Assembly: GCA_003643975.1 (NCBI GenBank)
Contig: QNAR01000031.1
Span: 1-11,788, forward strand
From: Thermotogae bacterium
GTDB taxonomy: Bacteria > Thermotogota > Thermotogae > Petrotogales > Kosmotogaceae
DNA: 11,788 nucleotides
Reading direction: 5' to 3'
Below the pieces are notes generated by a model. That model was not told the origin of the DNA and ran no database searches. It saw only the letters and a program-made list of their open reading frames with translations. How positions within the stretch are numbered: the stretch's first letter is position 1; every line of letters begins with the position of its first letter. The position numbers and the translations under genes were made by a program. Shown here piece after piece: positions 1-5,663 of this stretch.

Positions 1-139
1 ATACAGATTTATGATTCCCCTGTCCGGGGCCATATTCTCTGCGCTTTTCATACCCGGCGAATCGCTTACAGCGAGCATTTTAGTTGCCCTTGGGCTTGCA
101 ATAGTGGGAATTGCTGCAGTCAATTACAAAAGAAATTAA
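1..139 (+). CDS. C-terminal end of a DMT/EamA-type membrane transporter (partial)
   Basis: Only the last 45 codons are in the window, reading in frame from base 2 to a TAA stop at 137-139. The peptide begins YRFMIPLSGAIFSALF, continues through PGESLTAS, and ends in a hydrophobic helix followed by NYKRN. A Pro/Gly-containing helix, a short loop with a conserved-looking Glu (PGE), then one last helix and a short basic tail is typical of the end of EamA-domain drug/metabolite transporters, which sit in the inner membrane and export or import small metabolites. The substrate cannot be read from this fragment. Its stop codon overlaps that of the convergent small gene. The family call rests on a short piece; another multi-helix carrier is possible. 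Confidence 0.6.
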   Translation, partial: YRFMIPLSGAIFSALFIPGESLTASILVALGLAIVGIAAVNYKRN

Positions 140-387
140 ATATTTCTATTTTGCTTTTTTAGGGCGTTATTGATTTTTTTGTTTCTTAAATTCAGTTCTT
201 CTACTTTCGTGTTCAGAGCTTTAAGTACTTCTGGTAAGTTAAGTCCTTTCTTTCGACAGGAACTTTTTAAGCTTGTCATTTTACCGGTATTCAAATCAAA
301 CCCCAGATGCTGGAGAATCATATAAAGTTCATGATGTAAATCAGCAATCTCTTTCAAAGTCATTTCTTCGGAGACATTTGGTAGCAT
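136..387 (-). CDS. Small conserved-looking protein of unknown function, 83 aa
   Basis: I do not recognise a family. The start is convincing: an AAAGGAGATG ribosome binding site lies just upstream of ATG on the minus strand. The protein is soluble and charged, with no signal peptide or membrane segment. The N-terminal half (residues 10-40) looks like two short helices containing DLHHELYMILQHLGF and a NTGKM turn. Residues 51-80 form a probable amphipathic or coiled-coil helix rich in Leu, Lys, Asn and Glu, with a very basic end (KKQNRN). One Cys is present at residue 44. It lies 69 bp downstream of the Eis-like gene on the same strand, so the two may be co-transcribed. It converges on the membrane transporter with a 4-nt overlap of stop codons. 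A small DNA- or protein-binding accessory protein is conceivable but unsupported. Confidence 0.65.
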   Translation of the reverse strand: MLPNVSEEMTLKEIADLHHELYMILQHLGFDLNTGKMTSLKSSCRKKGLNLPEVLKALNTKVEELNLRNKKINNALKKQNRNI

Positions 388-456
388 AATATCATCTCCT
401 TTCTGTTCTCAGCTATTACTTTAACGAAAAAGATCAGTTTCTTTAAAAGCCAACAA

Positions 457-1632
457 TCAAAATGGCTCAGAATGAAAGGTAACGCTTTTTGATACATCTG
501 CTTGAGTGAATTTTTTTAATGGTTTTGCATTTCCAATTTTTATAAGCTCTGAAAAGTTTGTAAAACCGCTTAAAGCCGAAGATATGCCAGAGATATCACA
601 TTCAAGTTCTGGTTCTTTTCTATTTTTTTGAATAACGAGCTTTCCGTTTTCTGCTTGGATTTCGAATGTTCCATTATTTTCTTCAAGCAGGTTATCCATA
701 ACCTTTATTCTTAAAGGAGTCATTTCAAAATCAACATTGAGCCCATTAAGGCTTTCAAGGTTCAGTACTCTTATCATCCCGGAGGTCTCCAGCTTCTCAT
801 CAGTTGGTCTATCAGCAAGGTAAGGCCACAGTTCGAAATCTTCAGCGGTATAGAATGTGATTTCTTTTACCTGGTGAGAAAGAGATCTCAAGTAGCCAAG
901 CATCGAGAGTTTTGTTTCTTGATCTATGTAATAGAAGTCTTTCACCGTAAGATAAGAATCGAAACCTTTTTCACTCCTGCTGAGATATTGTGTTAACATT
1001 CCGGTTATTTTTTCGTTCCGGCTGAATTTCACAACCCCTGTTGATGCTTCATCATTGAAAAAGACTTTTAAATGCCTTCGCCATTGGTGATCATTTCTAA
1101 TAGCTAAATTATAATGCGTCCTGGCCATCTGGTTGTAGAAAGCTTTCACGTCACTGTCCGGGAAAGATAAAAACTGATAATTCATTGACGGGTTGCTTTC
1201 CACTTTGATTGTAGTAGGTGGAAGAACGAGTTTTTTTGTTTTGAAAAAGAGTTCCCAGCCGTATTTTCTATAAAAATCCACATTGAAGGGATACAAGACA
1301 GAAACTTGCATGCCTTTTTCCCTCATCGTCTTGGCGGCATTTTGCAGCATGAACCTTATAGCACCCTTCCCCCTGTAATCAGGTCTGGAGCATACAAGCC
1401 CTATCCCGCCCATGTTAACCATTGAATTCCTCAACCTCATTTTGAAGGGATAGAGTATATAACCTGCAACGACCAAGGAGCTTTCTTGAACGGTATAGAG
1501 CTCTGCACCACCGCTTAAGGCTTCTGCTATATACTTTCTCAAAAGTTCGTGGCGTGAATGCCTGACAGCAAAAGAAAAACTCGCAATTTTCTCAAAAGTT
1601 CCTATATCCTCGCTTTTTCGGTATTCAAACAT
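457..1632 (-). CDS. Eis-like GNAT N-acetyltransferase with C-terminal SCP2-like domain
   Basis: The 391-residue protein has the size and layout of the Eis family: an N-terminal GNAT domain, a second GNAT-like domain, and a C-terminal SCP2-like domain. The acetyl-CoA motif is visible as RPDYRGKGAIR (residues 83-93). The segment LYPFNVDFYRKYGWE (113-127) matches the Eis region that carries the general-acid tyrosine, probably Tyr121 here. In mycobacterial Eis the C-terminal carboxylate of a terminal Phe acts as the base; this protein also ends in Phe391. From about residue 285 the sequence (SGMIRVLNLESL) is typical of the SCP2-like part. Family members acetylate amines such as aminoglycosides, lysines or polyamines in the cytoplasm; the substrate here is unknown. 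ATG is preceded by GAGGGGG about 9 nt upstream. The gene diverges from the ugp operon and shares the 1633-1850 spacer with it. Confidence 0.85.
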   Translation of the reverse strand: MFEYRKSEDIGTFEKIASFSFAVRHSRHELLRKYIAEALSGGAELYTVQESSLVVAGYILYPFKMRLRNSMVNMGGIGLVCSRPDYRGKGAIRFMLQNAAKTMREKGMQVSVLYPFNVDFYRKYGWELFFKTKKLVLPPTTIKVESNPSMNYQFLSFPDSDVKAFYNQMARTHYNLAIRNDHQWRRHLKVFFNDEASTGVVKFSRNEKITGMLTQYLSRSEKGFDSYLTVKDFYYIDQETKLSMLGYLRSLSHQVKEITFYTAEDFELWPYLADRPTDEKLETSGMIRVLNLESLNGLNVDFEMTPLRIKVMDNLLEENNGTFEIQAENGKLVIQKNRKEPELECDISGISSALSGFTNFSELIKIGNAKPLKKFTQADVSKSVTFHSEPF

Positions 1633-1690
1633 GAAAACTATCCCCCTCTATAACGTATATGTACTCATATAAAGAATAACATGCAAAAAT

Positions 1691-1721
1691 TTGATAAGAC
1701 ATAAATTCAATCTGTTATAAT
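1691..1721 (+). promoter_or_regulatory. Extended -10 promoter of the ugpBAE operon
   Basis: TTGATA at 1691-1696 and TATAAT at 1716-1721 are separated by 19 bp. The -10 is preceded by TG at 1713-1714, giving the full extended -10 TGTTATAAT, which can compensate for the long spacer. Transcription would start near 1728 and leave an untranslated leader of about 120 nt before the ugpB ATG. It points away from the Eis-like gene; no equally good promoter was found for that gene on the other strand. The prediction is from consensus only. Confidence 0.65.
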
Positions 1722-1764
1722 TTTATTGCCTATTAATGGATGCCTCGTTATATCTTTGGTTTTT

Positions 1765-1818
1765 CTCCGAGTTTTGCAACGATTTATCGTGATTTTGATT
1801 TCACTGATGCTCCGAGCA
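1765..1818 (+). repeat. Inverted and direct short repeats in the ugpB leader
   Basis: Within the predicted leader, ACGAT (1779-1783) and ATCGT (1786-1790) form a perfect 5-bp inverted repeat around TT. The near-palindrome CTCCGAG occurs on both sides of it, at 1765-1771 and 1810-1816; the second copy is part of TGCTC-C-GAGCA (1808-1818). Such symmetric elements just downstream of a promoter could be operator half-sites or a small RNA fold. They are short enough to arise by chance, so this is only a candidate regulatory zone. Confidence 0.25.
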
Positions 1819-1835
1819 AATTGAGGAAAATTTTT

Positions 1836-1842
1836 AAGGAGG
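1836..1842 (+). promoter_or_regulatory. Ribosome binding site that fixes the ugpB start
   Basis: AAGGAGG lies 8 nt before ATG at 1851. The open frame extends upstream to another ATG at 1740, but that one has no Shine-Dalgarno sequence and would place 37 non-conserved residues in front of an obvious signal peptide. The start at 1851 is therefore preferred. Confidence 0.9.
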
Positions 1843-1850
1843 GGTTATGC

Positions 1851-3149
1851 ATGAAGAAGGTTCTTGTTTTTCTCTTTATTGTCCTGCTGATGACAGTAGC
1901 TCTCCCAAAAGTGACCATCACTTTATGGCATGCAATGAGTGGAAGCAGACTACCTGCAGTTGAGGCAATTGTTAACGGATTCAATGCTACACATCCTGAC
2001 ATCGAGGTTGTAGCTCAGTTTACAGGTTCTTATGCTGAAACGCTAACTAAGGCCATCGCCGCGTACAGAGCAAATGATCAACCGCACATCGTCCAGGTTT
2101 ATGAAGTGGGATTACAAACGATGCTCGATAGTGGTGCAATAGTACCGGTGTATGAATTGGCTGGTCCGGATTTCGATTGGGGAGATGTGATAGGACCTAT
2201 TCTTGAGTATTATTCAGTTAATGGAAAGCTCTACTCAATGCCTTTTAATTCATCGACCGCAATATTGTACTACAACAAAGATATTTTTAAAGCCGCAGGC
2301 TTAGATCCAAACAAACCGCCTACAACCTTCAGTGAGCTCTATGAGTACGGGAGAAAGATTGTTGAATCTGGAGCAGCTCCTGGGGGAATTTCCTTTGGCT
2401 GGCCTGCCTGGGTCTTCGAGCAGATGCATGCTTACCATGCCCAGTTCTATGCAAACAACGAAAACGGAAGAAAGGCTAAGGCTACTGAAGTTTACTTCAA
2501 CAAAGACTTCGGTATCGACGTCATGGCTGAATGGATGAAGTGGGCTCAGGACAAAGTGTTGGTTTACGGTGGAAGAGAATACAGTGCTAACCAGGCTTTC
2601 CTATCAAGCCAGGTAGCGATGCTTATCCAATCGACATCATCCGTGGGCTCGATTGAATCCAAAGCTAATTTCAATGTCGGAACAACATTCCTGCCGAGGA
2701 TAGAAGGCTATCCGAGAGGAAATTCAGTTATCGGTGGCGCAACGCTTTGGGTCATGAAAGGGCATACTCAGAAAGAATATGAAGCCATCTGGGAATTTCT
2801 TCAATATGTGATGAAAACGGAAGTTACAATGCAATGGCATAAGTCTACCGGATATTTCCCGGCTACAAACAGTGCCGTTAAGGCTCTTTTAGACGAAGGT
2901 TGGTTTGTCGAACATCCGAACCACCTGACCGCATTCTTACAGATTCTCTCTGGCACAAGGGTTCCTGAGGCTCAGGGTGTAAGGCTCGGGAATTTTGTTG
3001 CCATAAGGGACGTCGTTGATTCTGCTATTGAGGAAGCCCTTCAATACACAGGTACAAACTATAAAAAAGAGGCGAAGCGCATACTTGATAATGCTGCCAA
3101 GAAGGCCAATACTATTCTTGAAGAGTACACAATGATTTACGGTAAGTAA
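1851..3149 (+). CDS. ugpB: UgpB-like glycerol-3-phosphate-binding protein of an ABC importer
   Basis: This 432-residue secreted binding protein resembles E. coli UgpB (438 residues) along its whole length. A signal peptide (MKKVLVFLFIVLLMTVALP) precedes the mature start, with no lipobox Cys, so it is probably periplasmic rather than a lipoprotein. Segments shared with UgpB include IVQVYEVG (80-87), PFNSSTAILYYNK (131-143), IGGATLWVM (294-302), KSTGYFPAT (331-339) and GVRLGN (376-381). Residues matching the known UgpB ligand contacts appear kept: Tyr61, Glu85, Ser134/135, the Ser cluster 261-264, Gly295/296, Tyr335 and Arg378. This favours glycerol-3-phosphate or a glycerophosphodiester over a sugar. 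The comparison is from memory, not a computed alignment. It is the first gene of an operon with ugpA and ugpE, separated from them by a stem-loop. Confidence 0.88.
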   Translation: MKKVLVFLFIVLLMTVALPKVTITLWHAMSGSRLPAVEAIVNGFNATHPDIEVVAQFTGSYAETLTKAIAAYRANDQPHIVQVYEVGLQTMLDSGAIVPVYELAGPDFDWGDVIGPILEYYSVNGKLYSMPFNSSTAILYYNKDIFKAAGLDPNKPPTTFSELYEYGRKIVESGAAPGGISFGWPAWVFEQMHAYHAQFYANNENGRKAKATEVYFNKDFGIDVMAEWMKWAQDKVLVYGGREYSANQAFLSSQVAMLIQSTSSVGSIESKANFNVGTTFLPRIEGYPRGNSVIGGATLWVMKGHTQKEYEAIWEFLQYVMKTEVTMQWHKSTGYFPATNSAVKALLDEGWFVEHPNHLTAFLQILSGTRVPEAQGVRLGNFVAIRDVVDSAIEEALQYTGTNYKKEAKRILDNAAKKANTILEEYTMIYGK

Positions 3150-3164
3150 TTGCATTCCTACATG

Positions 3165-3188
3165 CCGGGGGAGGAAGAATTCCCCCGG
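3165..3188 (+). terminator. Stem-loop between ugpB and ugpA (partial terminator or mRNA stabiliser)
   Basis: CCGGGGGA (3165-3172) pairs perfectly with TCCCCCGG (3181-3188) around an 8-nt loop. The T-rich tract that follows is weak (TTTCAGTTTTC), so full termination is unlikely. It begins 16 nt after the ugpB stop and ends 27 nt before the ugpA start. Stem-loops in this position in importer operons commonly protect the upstream mRNA or reduce read-through, giving excess binding protein. Confidence 0.7.
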
Positions 3189-3215
3189 TTTCAGTTTTCA
3201 CTCAGAGGTGGTAAA

Positions 3216-4097
3216 ATGCAAAGACGATTTCCTAATAAAGTTCTACCTTATTTGCTTGTCTCTCCTTCAATTGTGGTTGTGATTATTTTTCTTGTAATTC
3301 CCACAATACAATCTCTATACATGAGCTTTTTCAGGGTATCCCCATTTGGGGACAGACTCATTTTTGTAAAGCTCTATAACTTTACCAAACTTTTCAAATC
3401 GACAGATTATGTCCATAGCTTGCTTATTACGCTTGTCTTTGCTGCTGCTGTCGTTGCATTGGGTATTACCATAGGCTTGTTGATCTCTGTTGTTCTCAAT
3501 CAACGGTTAAAGGGATTGAATTATTATCGCACTCTTTTCATCTGGACTTATGCTATTTCACCAGCAGTTGCGGGGACAATCTGGGCGTTGATGTTTGACC
3601 CATCGAGCGGACCAATAGTTTACATAATCAAGACTCTTTTCAATGTAAAACTGAACTGGATGATGAACGGAAATCTTGCTCTTGTAATTGTTATCATCGC
3701 TGCTTCTTGGAAAATGCTCGGGTACAATATCATCTTTTTTCTTGCAGGATTGCAAACGATTCCAGAGGAACTTTTAGAAGCCGCTTCCATTGATGGAGCT
3801 TCAAGTGTTAGGAAGTTTTTTAAGATCACGTTGCCACTGCTCTCACCAACAACCTTTTTCCTGCTTATAATGAATATGCTTTACGCTTTTTTCCAGGTGT
3901 TCGGGCTTATTGATATAATGACGAAAGGCGGTCCTGGAAATGCAACGGAAGTGTTGGTATATAAATTGTACCGGGATGGATTTATCAATTTAGATACTGG
4001 TTTCGCTTCTGCGCAGTCTGTGGTGTTGTTTGTATTTGTTGCGATTCTCACAGCGCTCCAGTTCAAATACGCTGAGCGACGAGTCTTCTACGGATAG
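3216..4097 (+). CDS. ugpA: UgpA-like permease subunit of the glycerol-3-phosphate ABC importer
   Basis: The 293-residue membrane protein (E. coli UgpA has 295) has about six hydrophobic segments. The first spans roughly residues 9-31 and the last 278-292. The MalF/UgpA-type cytoplasmic loop that docks the ATPase is clear: EAASIDGA (188-195), followed by FFKITLPLLSP (201-211). Downstream, YAFFQVFGLIDIMTKGGPGNAT (split 233-243 and 244-254) follows the UgpA pattern. ATG at 3216 is chosen because AGAGGTGG lies 4 nt upstream; an in-frame TTG at 3150 would add 22 residues encoded by the intergenic stem-loop. The gene pairs with UgpE to form the transmembrane channel. The stop is followed 12 nt later by the ugpE start. 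Confidence 0.88.
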   Translation: MQRRFPNKVLPYLLVSPSIVVVIIFLVIPTIQSLYMSFFRVSPFGDRLIFVKLYNFTKLFKSTDYVHSLLITLVFAAAVVALGITIGLLISVVLNQRLKGLNYYRTLFIWTYAISPAVAGTIWALMFDPSSGPIVYIIKTLFNVKLNWMMNGNLALVIVIIAASWKMLGYNIIFFLAGLQTIPEELLEAASIDGASSVRKFFKITLPLLSPTTFFLLIMNMLYAFFQVFGLIDIMTKGGPGNATEVLVYKLYRDGFINLDTGFASAQSVVLFVFVAILTALQFKYAERRVFYG

Positions 4098-4109
4098 GTG
4101 GTGTGAGCT

Positions 4110-4940
4110 GTGAAAACAAAAAAGAGCAAAATTGTCCTAACATATATTTTTTTGTCGATTATGCTGGTTGTTATTATCTTCCCTGTATATTACGCTTTCA
4201 CCATGAGCACCTTCAATTCCAAGGAAGCGTATAGCTTTCCTCCAAGGTTTTTACCAAGTACGCACATATGGGAAAACTACAAAACGGCCTGGACAACGGT
4301 GAATATGGGCAGGCTCATTTTCAACAGTTCTTTTATTTCAGTGACGGTAGCGCTGGCAAAAATCGGGCTTTCTATTATGGCCGCCTTTGCATTCACTTAT
4401 TTTGGCGAATTTAAGGGAAAATTCTTTTTCTTCACAACCATTTTGATAACACACATGCTACCTTTACCTATTCGTATTGTTCCCACCTATGATCTGATGC
4501 GATCCTTTGGCTGGATTAACACCTATTACGCTCTCACTATTCCCTTTTTCGCCAGTGCCACGGGAACTCTATTATTCAGGCAACTATTTTTGACTGTTCC
4601 ACCGTCTCTGTCAGATGCTGCAAGAATAGATGGTGCAGGTCCGATGAGATTCCTTGTGAATGTACTCATTCCGCTTTCTAAGACAAACATAGGAGCTCTC
4701 TTTCTCATAGAATTTACTTACATGTGGAATGTATATCTCTGGCCTATGATTATCACAAACTCCAACAATATGAGAGTTGTCCAGATTGGGATAAAAATGC
4801 TGCTAGCGAGTGAAGCTCAAGCAGCCGATTGGAACATTATAATGGCTGGAACGATTCTCGCCATGCTACCTCCTCTTCTCGTGCTTTTGATTTTCCAAAA
4901 AACCATTATGGAAGGCTTTAGCCTGAAAGAGGAGAAGTAA
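4110..4940 (+). CDS. ugpE: UgpE-like permease subunit of the glycerol-3-phosphate ABC importer
   Basis: The 276-residue membrane protein (E. coli UgpE has 281) is the second permease half. The ATPase-docking loop is DAARIDGAGPMRF (169-181), ending in LIPLSKTN (186-193), very like UgpE. Other UgpE-like segments are ASATGTLLFRQLF (148-160) and WNVYLWPMII (206-215). The start is GTG at 4110, preceded by AGGTGGTG, part of which overlaps the ugpA stop region, suggesting coupled translation. The operon seems to end here: the next gene is on the opposite strand and no ATPase (UgpC-like) follows. A shared ATPase encoded elsewhere is the likely motor, as is common for this importer class. Confidence 0.88.
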   Translation: MKTKKSKIVLTYIFLSIMLVVIIFPVYYAFTMSTFNSKEAYSFPPRFLPSTHIWENYKTAWTTVNMGRLIFNSSFISVTVALAKIGLSIMAAFAFTYFGEFKGKFFFFTTILITHMLPLPIRIVPTYDLMRSFGWINTYYALTIPFFASATGTLLFRQLFLTVPPSLSDAARIDGAGPMRFLVNVLIPLSKTNIGALFLIEFTYMWNVYLWPMIITNSNNMRVVQIGIKMLLASEAQAADWNIIMAGTILAMLPPLLVLLIFQKTIMEGFSLKEEK

Positions 4941-4990
4941 AGCTGTATGTATAACATAACTTTGGACATGGCTCTTGCTGGGTTTTTAAA

Positions 4991-5006
4991 CTGGAAAAAA
5001 TTCCAG
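4991..5006. terminator. Stem-loop in the convergent gap between ugpE and the OsmC-like gene
   Basis: CTGGAA (4991-4996) pairs with TTCCAG (5001-5006) around AAAA. An alternative pairing uses GCTGG (4977-4981) with CCAGC (5003-5007), enclosing T-rich and A-rich stretches that can also pair in part. It lies in the 107-bp gap between two converging genes, where a two-way terminator is expected. No clean run of T follows in either direction, so the role is uncertain. Confidence 0.4.
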
Positions 5007-5047
5007 CCATCAGCATAATTAGCCCGAGAAAGCCACATGTCAGTGAA

Positions 5048-5431
5048 TCAGTAAAACTCTATTTCCCATTGAATTTCTGCAACCTTTGACAGCGTGTGAT
5101 ATATGGAACAGTACTTTGTTGCGAGCTCAAAAGCTTTTTTGATTTTTTCATGATGAGAAGCACTTTTCATCTTAACTGAAATCCTGCACCACCTCAAAGT
5201 GGTCGGGATTTCCTTCCTTTTTTCACCGCTGAGATCCAGATCAACAGATTCCCAATGGATTTTCATCTTTTTTGCTATATCAAGAAAAGTAGAATATAGG
5301 CATGAACCAAGAGCAAGAAGGATAAGATCATAAGGTGCAAATTCTCTTGGACCAATCTTCAGTTCCACGTTTTTCCCGTTTTTTCCTAAGCCGTTAAATT
5401 CACCATCGAAAGTCAGCTTCACCTGCTGCAT
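5048..5431 (-). CDS. OsmC/Ohr-family thiol peroxidase-like protein
   Basis: The 127-residue protein has the OsmC fold pattern: an N-terminal beta region ending in GPREFAPYDLILLALGSC (27-44), a helix carrying the first Cys (Cys44), a beta-rich middle, and a second conserved Cys in ATKYCSIYHTLSK (Cys108). In OsmC/Ohr proteins these two cysteines reduce organic hydroperoxides in the cytoplasm. A third Cys (82) is extra. The length is typical of the shorter YhfA-like branch, whose true substrates are poorly known, so an Ohr-type role is an inference. ATG is preceded by AAGGAGGT, 11 nt away, a rather long spacing. The gene converges on ugpE and diverges from the second importer operon, sharing the 5432-5663 spacer with it. 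No clear promoter was seen. Confidence 0.85.
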   Translation of the reverse strand: MQQVKLTFDGEFNGLGKNGKNVELKIGPREFAPYDLILLALGSCLYSTFLDIAKKMKIHWESVDLDLSGEKRKEIPTTLRWCRISVKMKSASHHEKIKKAFELATKYCSIYHTLSKVAEIQWEIEFY

Positions 5432-5627
5432 GATCGAAAAGTACCTCCTTACTTATTTTCATTTTCAAATATTTTCACGATTTATTTATTTTACTTCTTT
5501 GCCAATATCTTTGTTTGTGCGAATCTTTAGCTATTTGCGTTAATTAGGCTTTAAAGATTGCTCAGGCTATCTATATGAAAATAACAGAAAATTGCTTGAA
5601 AATATCTTCATCATATTGTTGTATTGT

Positions 5628-5637
5628 CCCTTAAGGG
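5628..5637. repeat. Perfect 10-bp palindrome upstream of the oligosaccharide operon
   Basis: CCCTTAAGGG is fully symmetric and ends 26 nt before the start codon of the binding-protein gene and 11 nt before its ribosome binding site. It could be an operator for a dimeric repressor. A 10-bp palindrome can also occur by chance in a gap this size. Confidence 0.25.
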
Positions 5638-5648
5638 GAAACGAAGGT

Positions 5649-5656
5649 GGGAGGTG
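5649..5656 (+). promoter_or_regulatory. Ribosome binding site that fixes the start of the family-5 binding protein
   Basis: GGGAGGTG lies 7 nt before ATG at 5664. The open frame continues upstream to a TTG at 5592, but that would put 24 residues ahead of a standard signal peptide and has no Shine-Dalgarno sequence. Confidence 0.88.
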
Positions 5657-5663
5657 TTTTTTT

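Noticed and set aside
1633..1690. Promoter for the Eis-like gene on the minus strand
   Set aside because: TTGCAT is present, but the best hexamer at 17 bp (TACATA) matches the -10 consensus at only three positions.
1736..1792. Possible 18-codon leader peptide in the ugpB leader
   Set aside because: No Shine-Dalgarno sequence, and no run of codons suggesting attenuation.
1740..1850. N-terminal extension of 37 residues on the ugpB frame
   Set aside because: No ribosome binding site before 1740, and it would bury a clear signal peptide; AAGGAGG before 1851 decides the start.
2332..2538. Open frame of 68 codons inside ugpB
   Set aside because: Overlaps a well-supported gene in another frame, with no ribosome binding site or recognisable features; the same applies to the other overlapping short frames inside the importer genes.
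4947..5018. Possible 23-codon gene after ugpE
   Set aside because: Its only purine-rich site is about 12 nt away inside the end of ugpE, and it overlaps the stem-loop; no recognisable product.
5550..5577. Possible plus-strand promoter TTTAAA / TATATG with 16-bp spacing
   Set aside because: Only four of six matches in each box, in an A+T-rich spacer where such matches are common. The true promoter of the second operon was not located.
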